Source: Ruminococcus sp.
Lineage (GTDB): Bacteria; Bacillota; Clostridia; Oscillospirales; Ruminococcaceae
Direction of reading: 5' to 3'
Length of the DNA: 64,000 nt
Assembly: GCA_014799805.1 (NCBI GenBank)
Contig: JAAVHJ010000008.1
Span: 22,788-86,787 of the forward strand
The first letter of the stretch is position 1; the number at the start of each line of letters is the position of its first letter. Positions 8,667 through 17,441 of the stretch are shown in pieces. Under the pieces are notes generated by a model. It saw only the letters and a program-made list of their open reading frames with translations. It was not told the DNA's origin and did no database searches. The position numbers and the translations under genes were made by a program.

Positions 8667-9233
8667 TTAATCCGAATCTGTGGACAAATTCATTTTTTCT
8701 AATTTCTGAATTCTATGACTTCCGCATCTTTCAGCAATTTTTTTAATTAAAAAATAAAATACAAATGCTGAAAGCACTGTCATAATACCACTTGGCAAAA
8801 TATATTTTTCCAGAATTTTATCCGAACCCTCATAATCCCAGATTGCATAATAAAATATATAATCCATAAAGCTTTGTATCACGACACAAATTACAGTTAA
8901 AAATAGCATATTTAATAATTTTTGTTTTAATAAATATCGATATAATAGCGAAACACCAGTGCAACAGATGACTAATAAAATGCCATTACAGCCAATTAAT
9001 TTCCCACATGCAATATCTAATAATAGACCGCAAACAGCTCCCACAGACATTGCCTGCACTTCTCCTGTATGAGATGCAATGCACAATGCTAACGGAATTA
9101 ATAACAATGGCTTGCGATAACTTCCAGACGTTTCCAATAAATAACAAACAAAAATCAAAAAAATAAATATCATCCATTTTTTCACTTGTAGTATCATATA
9201 TTTTTTTTTCTGATTTTTAACGCTAATCTGCAT
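8667..9233 (-). CDS. mreD: rod-shape membrane protein MreD
   Basis: A 188-residue hydrophobic protein with about five transmembrane segments, of the size and position of MreD between mreC and the PBP2 gene. MreD is part of the elongasome that guides lateral wall synthesis. Its ATG overlaps the mreC stop by 11 bases (ATGCAGATTAG), which suggests translational coupling. A later in-frame Met (MILQVKKW, codon 13) is a second possible start. MreD is poorly conserved, so the call rests mainly on context plus membrane topology. Confidence 0.85.
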   Translation of the reverse strand: MQISVKNQKKKYMILQVKKWMIFIFLIFVCYLLETSGSYRKPLLLIPLALCIASHTGEVQAMSVGAVCGLLLDIACGKLIGCNGILLVICCTGVSLLYRYLLKQKLLNMLFLTVICVVIQSFMDYIFYYAIWDYEGSDKILEKYILPSGIMTVLSAFVFYFLIKKIAERCGSHRIQKLEKMNLSTDSD

Positions 9234-10083
9234 TAAAATTTTCCGCCTTTCCGTTAAAATCTGTAATCACAACAACCATGCTTAAATTTTTCAAATCAGA
9301 AGCTGGTTCAATTGCAGCATAAGCTGTTAATCCTGTATCGTCCATTGCAACATCTTTTACATAACCGATAACATAGCCCTCAGGAAATAAACCATTTTCC
9401 CCTGTTGTTAAAATAATTTTTTCTTTTTTCAGACTGGTATCTTTATCAAGATATTCTAATTTACAAAGTCCGTCCATCGCAAGGGAAATACTTCCTGTTA
9501 AAATGCCTTTCTCTCTTGAGGCACTGGTACAGGCTGAAACTGACAAATCAGGTGATAAAATCGTTGTTACTTTTGAAGTATGTTCTCCAAGCTCTGTAAT
9601 CACACCAACAAGCCCTAAATCACTCACAACAGTATCATATAAGCTAACACCATCTTCTGACCCGCCGTCAATCATAAAAGACCCATAGACATCATTTGTC
9701 ACATAACCTATCACATCAAATGGAGCTGTCATAGAATAATCATCATGTTTTTCTTTAATTCCAATAAATGCTTGTAGTCTTTCCAATTCTGCTTTCGTGT
9801 CTTCATAATCTGCAAGTTCTGTATGGATTTTATTAATTTCCTGTCGCAATTCCCTGTTTTCTTCATAATAACTTTCTGCATTACGATATAAATCTAATAC
9901 ATATTCTACCTTTTCAGAAATCGCATTAGAAGCTTTCTGAAATGGTGCAATTGCAGTCTGAAATAAACTAACAGCTCCGATTGTATAACCGCCAACAAAT
10001 ACTGCATATAGCATAATCCCAATCAGCAATGCAAGCAAACAAAGCATAATTCTAAATTTTATACTTTTCAGAAAATTCATCAT
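9223..10083 (-). CDS. mreC: rod-shape protein MreC
   Basis: A 286-residue bitopic protein: one N-terminal membrane helix (about 10-34), a coiled coil (about 55-105, rich in Glu and Leu) and an outer beta-rich MreC domain (ENGLFPEGYVIGYV near 228-241). MreC links MreB inside to PBP2 outside. It follows mreB by 11 bases and overlaps mreD, in the standard order mreB-mreC-mreD-PBP2. Confidence 0.93.
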   Translation of the reverse strand: MMNFLKSIKFRIMLCLLALLIGIMLYAVFVGGYTIGAVSLFQTAIAPFQKASNAISEKVEYVLDLYRNAESYYEENRELRQEINKIHTELADYEDTKAELERLQAFIGIKEKHDDYSMTAPFDVIGYVTNDVYGSFMIDGGSEDGVSLYDTVVSDLGLVGVITELGEHTSKVTTILSPDLSVSACTSASREKGILTGSISLAMDGLCKLEYLDKDTSLKKEKIILTTGENGLFPEGYVIGYVKDVAMDDTGLTAYAAIEPASDLKNLSMVVVITDFNGKAENFNAD

Positions 10084-10094
10084 ATGCTGTCACC

Positions 10095-11117
10095 TTATTT
10101 CTCATAATATTTTAAATATTCTACAAGCGTATCCTGATATTTTTCCATATTTTCCAGTACTTTTCCAGCACCTTCCGCAACACAGTCTAACGGATATTCG
10201 GCAATATAAACAGGAATTCCTGTTTCACGATTAATTAATTTATCAAGTCCCCGCAATAAAGCTCCACCGCCTGCCAGCGTGATACCTTGGTCAATAATAT
10301 CTGCTGATAATTCTGGCGGTGTTTCTTCCAGTGTAGATTTAATCGCATCTAATATTCTTGATAATGGCTCTACCATCGCATCACGAATTTCTGCCGAAGA
10401 AACATTTACATTTTCAGGTAAACCATTTAATAAATTTCTGCCTTTAATTTCCATAGAATCTTCATTTTCACCTGGAAATGCTGACCCTATTGTTAATTTT
10501 ACATTTTCCGCAGTTCTTTCGCCAATTAATAAATTATATTTTTTCTTCACAAAATTCATAATTGCCGCATCAAAAGCGTCACCTGCACATTTTACAGAAT
10601 GTGAAGTGACAATACCACCCATAGAAACAACAGCAACTTCACTTGTGCCACCGCCAATATCCACAATCATACTGCCCGTTGGCTCTATCGTTGGTAAACC
10701 AGCACCAATTGCCGCTGCCATAGGTTCTTCAATAATAAATACTTGTTTCACACCAGCACTTTCAGTTGCCTCTCTTACAGCATTTCTTTCCACAGACGTT
10801 ACACCAGACGGAATACAAATAATGACTCTTGCTTTTGTAAAAATATGTCCTTTCAGAGCTTTATGAATAAATTCCTGCAACATTGTCACAGTCAAATCAA
10901 AATCTGCAATAACGCCCTCTTTTAATGGTCTGACTGCCACAATAGAACCTGGTGTACGTCCGATAATTTGCTTTGCATCTTTGCCAACATATCTTGCTTT
11001 TTCTGTGCGGGTATTTACCGCTACAACTGACGGCTCACGAAGTACAATTCCTTTGCCACGCATATATACCAGTGTATTCGCCGTGCCTAAATCAATGCCA
11101 ATATCCTTTGTAAACAT
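10095..11117 (-). CDS. mreB: actin-like cell-shape protein MreB
   Basis: A 340-residue actin-fold ATPase with phosphate 1 motif GIDLGTANTLVY, connect 1 KRARVIICIPSG-like segment, phosphate 2 MIVDIGGGTSEVAVVS and adenosine motif ITLAGGGALLRGL. It forms membrane-bound filaments that steer lateral wall synthesis. First gene of the mreBCD-PBP2 operon, with its own strong promoter upstream. MreB and Mbl cannot be told apart with confidence; only one copy is in the window, and its place at the head of mreCD favours MreB. Confidence 0.96.
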   Translation of the reverse strand: MFTKDIGIDLGTANTLVYMRGKGIVLREPSVVAVNTRTEKARYVGKDAKQIIGRTPGSIVAVRPLKEGVIADFDLTVTMLQEFIHKALKGHIFTKARVIICIPSGVTSVERNAVREATESAGVKQVFIIEEPMAAAIGAGLPTIEPTGSMIVDIGGGTSEVAVVSMGGIVTSHSVKCAGDAFDAAIMNFVKKKYNLLIGERTAENVKLTIGSAFPGENEDSMEIKGRNLLNGLPENVNVSSAEIRDAMVEPLSRILDAIKSTLEETPPELSADIIDQGITLAGGGALLRGLDKLINRETGIPVYIAEYPLDCVAEGAGKVLENMEKYQDTLVEYLKYYEK

Positions 11118-11167
11118 GTCTTCTCTCCTTTTGTTCTCTCTTATCTAAAAAATAATTCTATAAAAAT

Positions 11168-11196
11168 ATTATACCATGATTTTTATCCAGAAACAA
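11168..11196 (-). promoter_or_regulatory. promoter of the mreB operon
   Basis: TTGTTT (11191-11196) and TATAAT (11168-11173) with exactly 17 bp between, about 50 bases before the mreB start. Confidence 0.75.
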
Positions 11197-11252
11197 GTTT
11201 TTTTTTATATTTTTTTATCTATTCTGAAAATATTTTTTTAAATTTCAAAAAC

Positions 11253-11525
11253 TTAGCCAAAAAGCGTTTTAGAAACTTTCGGATAGCATAAAATTCCTAC
11301 TAAAATCATAATAATTTCTGAAACTGTAACATGTATTTGAAAACCAAGTGTAATGACAAATACTTTTAAATTAATATCAAACGTAGAAATACCAATATCA
11401 AATGTTTTTCCAAGCCACTCAATGCCACCAATTGTTCTTGAAAAATCTCCGATTAAACTGCCTAATATGACAGCAGCTAATAATATTGCGAACATTAACA
11501 TTCCTTTTAGCACGCCTTGTTGCAT
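11253..11525 (-). CDS. DUF4321-type small membrane protein
   Basis: A 90-residue protein with two hydrophobic segments (about 5-28 and 60-85) around a short outer stretch. The pattern GMLMFAILLAAVILGSLIGD and the position next to mreB recall the DUF4321 family of Firmicutes, whose function is unknown. The track starts at a TTG, but AAGGAG lies directly against it; the ATG three codons later has the right spacing and is used here. Confidence 0.65.
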   Translation of the reverse strand: MQQGVLKGMLMFAILLAAVILGSLIGDFSRTIGGIEWLGKTFDIGISTFDINLKVFVITLGFQIHVTVSEIIMILVGILCYPKVSKTLFG

Positions 11526-11556
11526 GTAATTCAACTCCTTTTATTAATTAAAAACT

Positions 11557-11997
11557 TTACTGCAAGCCACTTGACCCAAATCCTGAAGTGCCTCTTTCTG
11601 TTTCATTGAGCTGATTCACTTCTAAAATTTCTGGAAATACTACTGGTGTGATTATCAGCTGTGCAATTCGCATACCATGTTCTATGATAAAATCCTGTTC
11701 ACTGATATTATGCAAAGGAATCATCCATTCCCCCCGATAATCACTATCCACAACACCAACTGCATTTGCAAGCGTAATACCAAATTTTGATGCCAGCCCA
11801 GAACGAGGAAATATCAGCAAAGCAATTTCCTGTTCTGACGGCTGAGACGCAATTCCCAACGGAATCATTACTGTTTCATTTGGTTTTATCATAACTGATT
11901 GATCTAAACAAGCATATAAATCTGCCCCTGCACTATATTTTGTTGCACGTTTTGGCAAAATAGCATTTGGCTTTAATTTTTGAAAATACACTTGCAT
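11557..11997 (-). CDS. dut: dUTP diphosphatase
   Basis: A 146-residue trimeric-type dUTPase, which breaks dUTP to dUMP and pyrophosphate, keeping uracil out of DNA and feeding dTMP synthesis by ThyX. All five family motifs are present: AGADLYA, PRSGLASK, GVVDSDYRGE with the catalytic Asp, RIAQLII, and the P-loop-like RGTSGFGSSG at the C-terminus. GGAGGA precedes the ATG. The start overlaps the stop of the upstream U32 gene by one base. Confidence 0.96.
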   Translation of the reverse strand: MQVYFQKLKPNAILPKRATKYSAGADLYACLDQSVMIKPNETVMIPLGIASQPSEQEIALLIFPRSGLASKFGITLANAVGVVDSDYRGEWMIPLHNISEQDFIIEHGMRIAQLIITPVVFPEILEVNQLNETERGTSGFGSSGLQ

Positions 11998-14036
11998 TAA
12001 ATAAATCCTCCTTTGAAATATAATCCATTTGTCCGATTTGCAGGAATTTTTTTAACATGATTTTCATAGGCATTTAAAATTTCCTGTATTTGTTCTGACG
12101 TTTCTTCTGTAAAATAAAAATCCCAGTAATCTAAATTTAAAAAATCCTGTAATTTATCTGCCAAAAATAATAACTCAGAATTTAATAATTCCTGATACTC
12201 TGAATTACATAACAACGGAAATTTTCTGCCCGTTCTATCAATTAAAAAACAGTTTTTATGCCGACAACCGTCTTGTGCTTTAATCGGACACAACCGCAAC
12301 AACATCATAGGCAATCTACCATAAAGAAAAACGCCACAGGGCAAAACTTGTGTTAATTTTTTTAAAACTTTTGCCCGCAACTCATAAGAAGCTGTAATAT
12401 CTTGTAAACCTTGTTCTTGTAAACAATATGCTGTAACAGAATTTGTACAGTTCAGCCCAAAACCGCCATGCAGGACAAAACCAATTTTTTTGCCGATTTT
12501 AATATCAGCAAGATTATGACAAATTAAATGCCGATAGCCTTTTTGATAAAAATGCTGTAATTTTTTCTGATAATTTACTTCATTTGCAATAATTCTTGGA
12601 GATTCCAACCAAATCGACAAATTCGGCTGAAATTTTTCTGCCAAAAATAAAGGCAGACAAATGATATTATTTTTTGAATTTTTTAATAAATATTCCATTT
12701 GCAAAGCTGTTCTAATATGCAAACGTTTCTGAATAGAATTTTTTTGTATCGTTCTTTTGGGAATTATTAATAAATTATTTTCTGATATCTGATAATTGGG
12801 CTTTTTCTGACGTAAAGCATTTATTTGTTCTACAGCATCTCTTCGCAAAGCGTTACACTGTGAGGCAGATAATATTAAATCATCTGGATTTTCTAATTTT
12901 ACTTCACGGCATTGATAAATAGTTCCGCCTAATTTCTGCAAATATTTTTTTAATCCCTCTGTTTGCAAAGGCATTTTTTCAGCCAATTCTGGCACAGCTC
13001 CTTGAATCATTGCATGATTGCCTTGCCTATCAGAAACCTGTAACAAAGCGGGCTGTTCTTTTTGTAATTTTAAACTAAAATCTAATTCTGTTATCACTCT
13101 GGGCTTTTGATAACTAGCTTGAATCTTAGAAAATACTTGTTGTCCAGCAAGTACATCTTCCTTACGCCGATAGCCGAACATAGCCTGTTTTTTTCCAGTA
13201 AAATAACCATCTGTGAAACCACTTCTTGAAAAAACAGATTGCAATAATTTCATATCAGGCTGTTCACCGTTTAAAGCCATTCTAAGAGCCGTTACTGCAC
13301 AAGCAACATATTCAGGACGTTTCATTCTGCCTTCAATTTTAAACGAATCTACACCGATTTGTTTTAATAAATTTACATGTTTGACAAGACTTAAATCTTT
13401 CAGAGATAATGCTGATAAATAATTTCCCTCTGGTGTATGCCAAGGTAAACGGCAAGCTTGTCCGCATTTTCCTCTATTGGCACTTCTTCCGCCCACAATT
13501 GACGAAAAATGACATTGTCCAGAAACGGACATACAAGTTGCACCATGTACAAATACTTCTGTTTCGACAGGCAATTTACAAATTAATTTTAAATCTTCAC
13601 AAGATAATTCCCTTGCGAGAACCACTCTGGAACAACCTAATTTTTTTGCCTGCAATGCACCCTCACAGGTATGAATACTCATCTGTGTAGAAGCATGCAG
13701 TGGCAAATCAGGAATGATAGAATTTATTATTTTTAATACACCCAAATCCTGTACAATACAGGCATCAATGCCAGATTCTACAGCTTGCCTGATAAACATT
13801 TGAAAATTTTCTAATTCTGAATCTGTCAAAAGCGTATTGACAGTTAAATGTAACTTTGCATGATATAAATGACATAATTTACATGCCTGTTCCAATGCAG
13901 GCAAATCAAAATTAACGGCACTGTTTCTGGCAGAATAATCTTTTGCACCAACATAAACAGCATCTGCACCACAGCGAAGTGCAGCAATTAAAGCTTCCAT
14001 CGTTCCAGCTGGTGCTAAAATTTCTGGATTACGCAT
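11997..14036 (-). CDS. U32-family peptidase/hydroxylation protein with DUF3656-like region
   Basis: A 679-residue U32-family protein. The N-terminal half shows EILAPAGTMEALIAALRCGADAVYVG, VNTLLTDSEL, HASTQMSIHT, VLARELS, EVFVHGATC and the Cys-rich block SVSGQCHFSS..RGKCGQACR, which in studied relatives holds an iron-sulfur centre. The long C-terminal half resembles the DUF3656 extension of one U32 subgroup. U32 members were first called collagenases; RlhA and TrhP, better studied, act in RNA hydroxylation (5-hydroxycytidine of 23S rRNA, 5-hydroxyuridine of tRNA). The extension resembles RlhA more than TrhP, so rRNA modification is my first guess. Its start overlaps the zapA stop by 8 bases. 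Confidence 0.85.
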   Translation of the reverse strand: MRNPEILAPAGTMEALIAALRCGADAVYVGAKDYSARNSAVNFDLPALEQACKLCHLYHAKLHLTVNTLLTDSELENFQMFIRQAVESGIDACIVQDLGVLKIINSIIPDLPLHASTQMSIHTCEGALQAKKLGCSRVVLARELSCEDLKLICKLPVETEVFVHGATCMSVSGQCHFSSIVGGRSANRGKCGQACRLPWHTPEGNYLSALSLKDLSLVKHVNLLKQIGVDSFKIEGRMKRPEYVACAVTALRMALNGEQPDMKLLQSVFSRSGFTDGYFTGKKQAMFGYRRKEDVLAGQQVFSKIQASYQKPRVITELDFSLKLQKEQPALLQVSDRQGNHAMIQGAVPELAEKMPLQTEGLKKYLQKLGGTIYQCREVKLENPDDLILSASQCNALRRDAVEQINALRQKKPNYQISENNLLIIPKRTIQKNSIQKRLHIRTALQMEYLLKNSKNNIICLPLFLAEKFQPNLSIWLESPRIIANEVNYQKKLQHFYQKGYRHLICHNLADIKIGKKIGFVLHGGFGLNCTNSVTAYCLQEQGLQDITASYELRAKVLKKLTQVLPCGVFLYGRLPMMLLRLCPIKAQDGCRHKNCFLIDRTGRKFPLLCNSEYQELLNSELLFLADKLQDFLNLDYWDFYFTEETSEQIQEILNAYENHVKKIPANRTNGLYFKGGFI

Positions 14037-14400
14037 TTGGAATTTTATCTTTCAGCTTTTTTAATTTTAAATTATTTTCAAGCTGTTCTATTTTAGAGCG
14101 AAGTATTTTAATTTCTTTTAATGCAACATCCCGTTCCAGTCTTGCCTGTCCTGCTTCATCGGCATAAATTTTCATCTGTTCAGAAATTTGTTCCATTTGT
14201 TCATGGGCTTTATTTAAATCATCAAGTGCCGACAAAGCAACCATAACTGCGGCATTATACTGTGAAACATTCATTTTATCCATAGAATGATTCAATTTTG
14301 CTTCCAGCATTCTTGCAAGTCCATAGACATAATTAGGTGCTTCTGCTGTCTGCATGACATAATCTTTCCCACAGATAACAACTTTTACTTTATTTAGCAT
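14029..14400 (-). CDS. zapA: cell-division protein ZapA
   Basis: A 123-residue ZapA-type protein: an N-terminal beta-rich part (KVKVVICGKDYVMQTAEAP) followed by a long coiled coil (about 50-115). ZapA bundles FtsZ filaments at the division ring. The track opens at a GTG; I start 11 codons later at the ATG of MLNKVKV because the AAAGGA site lies between the two and the family N-terminus begins there. It comes right after the LexA-like gene and before the U32 gene. Confidence 0.87.
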   Translation of the reverse strand: MLNKVKVVICGKDYVMQTAEAPNYVYGLARMLEAKLNHSMDKMNVSQYNAAVMVALSALDDLNKAHEQMEQISEQMKIYADEAGQARLERDVALKEIKILRSKIEQLENNLKLKKLKDKIPNA

Positions 14401-14410
14401 AATAAAATTA

Positions 14411-14944
14411 TCATTCCTTTCGTTCAAACTCACGAACCAAAGCGACTAATGCCCCCATAATAAAATAATCTGAATCAGAATTATTATTATTTTGGCATCT
14501 CAAATCAATTTCACCATTTTCATCATAAACTAAAACATATTTTCCCTGTGCAGACTGTTCTGCAATCAAATAATCATGTTCTAAAATATTTAATTCTGGT
14601 ATATTTTCTTTTGCACGCACAGCAAATAATAAATTCTGATATTTTCTGGTTGGTGTATAATTAAAATAATCACAAATATTTTCTGTATCAAGAAACATTG
14701 TTCCTGATTTTACATGTTCAATCACAGGAATTCCTATTTTTTCTTTAATTACAATTGTTCTGTTTTTACTAGAATCCATATTAATTTTGCCATCTGCTTT
14801 TAATTTATGCAAATATCTATGCACTGTAGAAGTAGAAGCAATATTTGTACCTTTACAAATTTCACGTACAGACGGTGGCACAGTTTCTTTTTGAATATAA
14901 TCCCGAACAAAATTTAAAATTTCATCTGCTTTTTTCTGATTCAA
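14411..14944 (-). CDS. LexA-like repressor lacking the self-cleavage residues
   Basis: A 177-residue protein aligned over its whole length with LexA. The winged helix-turn-helix is well kept (PPSVREICKGTNIASTSTVHRYLHKL, about 23-48). The C-terminal peptidase domain is not: the Ala-Gly cleavage site is Ser80-Gly81, the serine of the GDSM motif is lost (KENIPELN at 112-119), and no lysine stands at the catalytic position (GEIDLRC). The tail has a run of four Asn. Such a protein could bind DNA but should not autocleave in the SOS response. It lies between murC and zapA, an odd place for the true SOS regulator; a functional lexA may exist elsewhere. Confidence 0.8.
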   Translation of the reverse strand: MNQKKADEILNFVRDYIQKETVPPSVREICKGTNIASTSTVHRYLHKLKADGKINMDSSKNRTIVIKEKIGIPVIEHVKSGTMFLDTENICDYFNYTPTRKYQNLLFAVRAKENIPELNILEHDYLIAEQSAQGKYVLVYDENGEIDLRCQNNNNSDSDYFIMGALVALVREFERKE

Positions 14945-14968
14945 AATAAATTCCTCCTATATGATATA

Positions 14969-16381
14969 TTATATTTCTTTCAATTTTTTCAAGAGCATGT
15001 TAGCGACTTTATTAATATCACCGCAACCCATTGTTAAAATTAAATCTCCAGCTTGTGCATTCGCAATGACATAATTGCAGACATCTTCAAAATTCTGATA
15101 TTTTCTTTCGTCTGTATATTCCGCTTGTTCATCCTGCGGAAAATAAACTGCATTGTTCATAATTTCAGCAAGATTTCTAGTATAAATATCATAAATATTT
15201 TTTTCACGGGAACCCATAATATCTGTTAATACTGCAATATCTGCAATTTCTAAAGCCCTTGCAAATTCTTCTAAATGCTGAACCGTTCTGGAAAACGTAA
15301 ACGGCTGAAAAACTGCCCAGATTCGCTGATAAGGCATTTGCTTTGCAGCTTTTAACGTAGCTGTTAATTCTGTCGGGTGATGTGCATAATCATCTGCAAT
15401 GGTAATGCCATTAATTTCGCCTTTGATTTCAAATCTTCTGCCCGCACCTCTGAATTCAGCTAATCCTTGTGCAATTGCTTCAAACGGAATGCCTAATTTA
15501 TCACAAGCGGTTACTGCCGCCAAAGAATTTAAAATATTATGCTCCCCAGCAACTTGAATTGTAATTCTTCCCAGAGTTTCACCATTCTTTAAAACTGTAT
15601 AAGCCATTTTTGAACCCATGTGTGCAATATCAACAGCTCTGTAATTATTATTTTCCTGATATCCGAATGAAATTAATTCTTTGTCAGTAATACCGGAAAT
15701 TGCTTTTCGTGTATTTGCATCATCGCCATTATAAATAATAGATTTCGTTGTTAGCTCACAAAATTTATGAAATGATTTAATAATATTATCCACAGTTTTA
15801 AAATAATCCAAATGGTCAGCATCAATATTTAATATCACTGCAATATCTGGATATAATTTCAAAAATGTATCCACAAATTCACAGGATTCACAGACAAAAA
15901 TATCACTGGACCCTGCACAGCCACTCCCGCCAATACAAGGCAATTTTCCGCCAATAAAAGCCGATAAATCAATTTTTGCTGTATATAAAATTTGTGCTAA
16001 CATTGCTGTTGTCGTTGTCTTGCCATGTGTACCAGACACACACACGGCATTAGAATACCAACTGCTGACAATGCCTAATAATTCACTTCGTTCTAAAACA
16101 GGCACACCAGAATTTTTTGCCGCAATTAATTCTGGATTATCTTCCATAATTGCAGCCGTATGCACAATTAAATCTGCACCAGCAATATTTTCTGCTTTTT
16201 GCCCAAGCGTAACAGGAATGCCCATATTCCTAACTGCTTGCAACGTTTCCGTTTCGTTATTATCCGAACCAGTCAAATAAAAACCTTTCGCATGAAGTAT
16301 TTGTGCAAGGGGATACATACCCGAACCACCAATGCCAATCATATGAATATGGTTTTTTTTGTCTAAAATTGATTTGTTCAT
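14969..16381 (-). CDS. murC: UDP-N-acetylmuramate--L-alanine ligase
   Basis: Cytosolic Mur ligase, 470 residues, adding L-Ala to UDP-MurNAc using ATP. Seen are the Rossmann-like MIGIGGSGMYPLAQ, the P-loop SGTHGKTTTTAML, the ligase-family Asn-Asp block NIDADHLDYF, and DDYAHHPTE. The track start is a GTG three codons earlier; the ATG of MNKSILDKK has TAGGTG at good distance. It heads a minus-strand group with the LexA-like gene and zapA. Confidence 0.95.
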   Translation of the reverse strand: MNKSILDKKNHIHMIGIGGSGMYPLAQILHAKGFYLTGSDNNETETLQAVRNMGIPVTLGQKAENIAGADLIVHTAAIMEDNPELIAAKNSGVPVLERSELLGIVSSWYSNAVCVSGTHGKTTTTAMLAQILYTAKIDLSAFIGGKLPCIGGSGCAGSSDIFVCESCEFVDTFLKLYPDIAVILNIDADHLDYFKTVDNIIKSFHKFCELTTKSIIYNGDDANTRKAISGITDKELISFGYQENNNYRAVDIAHMGSKMAYTVLKNGETLGRITIQVAGEHNILNSLAAVTACDKLGIPFEAIAQGLAEFRGAGRRFEIKGEINGITIADDYAHHPTELTATLKAAKQMPYQRIWAVFQPFTFSRTVQHLEEFARALEIADIAVLTDIMGSREKNIYDIYTRNLAEIMNNAVYFPQDEQAEYTDERKYQNFEDVCNYVIANAQAGDLILTMGCGDINKVANMLLKKLKEI

Positions 16382-16431
16382 AAAATACACCTAATTTCTT
16401 CTTAAAATTTACATATTTTTCATTTATAATG

Positions 16432-16461
16432 TTTATACTGTTTTCTTATCACAGAAGGCAA
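16432..16461 (-). promoter_or_regulatory. candidate murC promoter
   Basis: TTGCCT and TATAAA with 18-bp spacing, about 50 bases ahead of the murC ATG. A moderate match only. Confidence 0.4.
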
Positions 16462-16543
16462 TATTTTTTAGAATAGAATGCCCAAATTGTGACAAACTAT
16501 ACAAGATAATCCAGAAAACAGTATCATGATAGGAGGTAAATTT

Positions 16544-16837
16544 ATGGAAATCACAGACATTAAAATCCGCAAAGTCATCACAGAAGGTCGTTTACGTGCC
16601 GTGGTCTCAATTACATTAGACCAAATGCTCGCTATACATGACATCAAGATTGTACAGGGAGACACAAGGCTATTCATTGCTATGCCAAGTCGTAAAGATG
16701 AAAACGGCATTTTCCGTGATATTGTTCATCCAATTATGCCAGATGCAAGAAAAATGATTGAAGAAAGCATTCTTGATGCTTACCAGAAACATCTTGCACT
16801 TGTAGAAATTGATGCACAAGAAACACAAATTGACTAA
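16544..16837 (+). CDS. spoVG: SpoVG, RNA/DNA-binding regulator
   Basis: A 97-residue protein with the SpoVG pattern: EITDIKIRKV..EGRLRAVVSITLDQMLAIHDIKIV and LFIAMPSRKDENGIFRDIVHPI. SpoVG is a small nucleic-acid-binding protein affecting division, cell-wall and sporulation genes. The ATG at 16544 has AGGAGGT 6 nt upstream; the track start at 16526 is upstream of that site. It is a single gene with its own terminator, divergent from murC. Confidence 0.96.
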   Translation: MEITDIKIRKVITEGRLRAVVSITLDQMLAIHDIKIVQGDTRLFIAMPSRKDENGIFRDIVHPIMPDARKMIEESILDAYQKHLALVEIDAQETQID

Positions 16838-16866
16838 GCGTGAATTCTTACATGTCATGTTATGCA

Positions 16867-16893
16867 GGAACGGCTGTTGCCGTTCCATTTTTT
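16867..16893 (+). terminator. rho-independent terminator of spoVG
   Basis: The 8-bp stem ggaacggc / gccgttcc with a TGTT loop is followed by ATTTTTTTA. Confidence 0.9.
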
Positions 16894-17441
16894 TATGCTT
16901 CCTGACTTTTCATAACAGCATATTTCAAAATTGCAATCTGTGTTTTCGCATCTGGAAATTCGCCATTTAATACTTTAGAAACAGCTTCTGTAAAAGGCAT
17001 TTTTTCCACATCTAAAAATTCATCACTATCTAAATCTTGATTGCCAAAATGCAAATCTTTTGCCAAATACATGTGAATGACTTCACTGCAATAAGCAGGC
17101 GTAGGAAATAATTTTCCCAGATAAATAAAACTATCTGCTGTACAGCCACATTCTTCTAATAATTCACGTTTTCCGCAAGCTTCATGATTTTCACCGTATT
17201 CTAATTTTCCAGCAGGTAATTCTACTGTAACAGCTCCATGCGGATAACGGAACTGTTTCACAAGCAAAATTTCTTCTTTGTCTGTTAGAGCCAGAATGCA
17301 AACGCCTCCAGAATGTCTGACTACTTCACGAAATGCTTTTGAACCATCTTCTAACAGCACATCATCTTTTTCAACATGAATAATTTTTCCCTCAAATATC
17401 AAATTGCTATTTAAAGTCGTTTCATTCAGATGATTTGTCAT
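16893..17441 (-). CDS. nudF: Nudix hydrolase, ADP-ribose pyrophosphatase type
   Basis: A 182-residue Nudix protein with a full Nudix box (GKLEYGENHEACGKRELLEECG). The beta strand before it (ILLVKQFRYPHG) and the ELPAGKLE motif are typical of ADP-ribose pyrophosphatases, which split ADP-ribose to AMP and ribose 5-phosphate. AAAGGAG precedes the ATG. The start lies inside the last 20 bases of yfhO, so the two are probably coupled. The substrate is a family-based guess. Confidence 0.9.
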   Translation of the reverse strand: MTNHLNETTLNSNLIFEGKIIHVEKDDVLLEDGSKAFREVVRHSGGVCILALTDKEEILLVKQFRYPHGAVTVELPAGKLEYGENHEACGKRELLEECGCTADSFIYLGKLFPTPAYCSEVIHMYLAKDLHFGNQDLDSDEFLDVEKMPFTEAVSKVLNGEFPDAKTQIAILKYAVMKSQEA

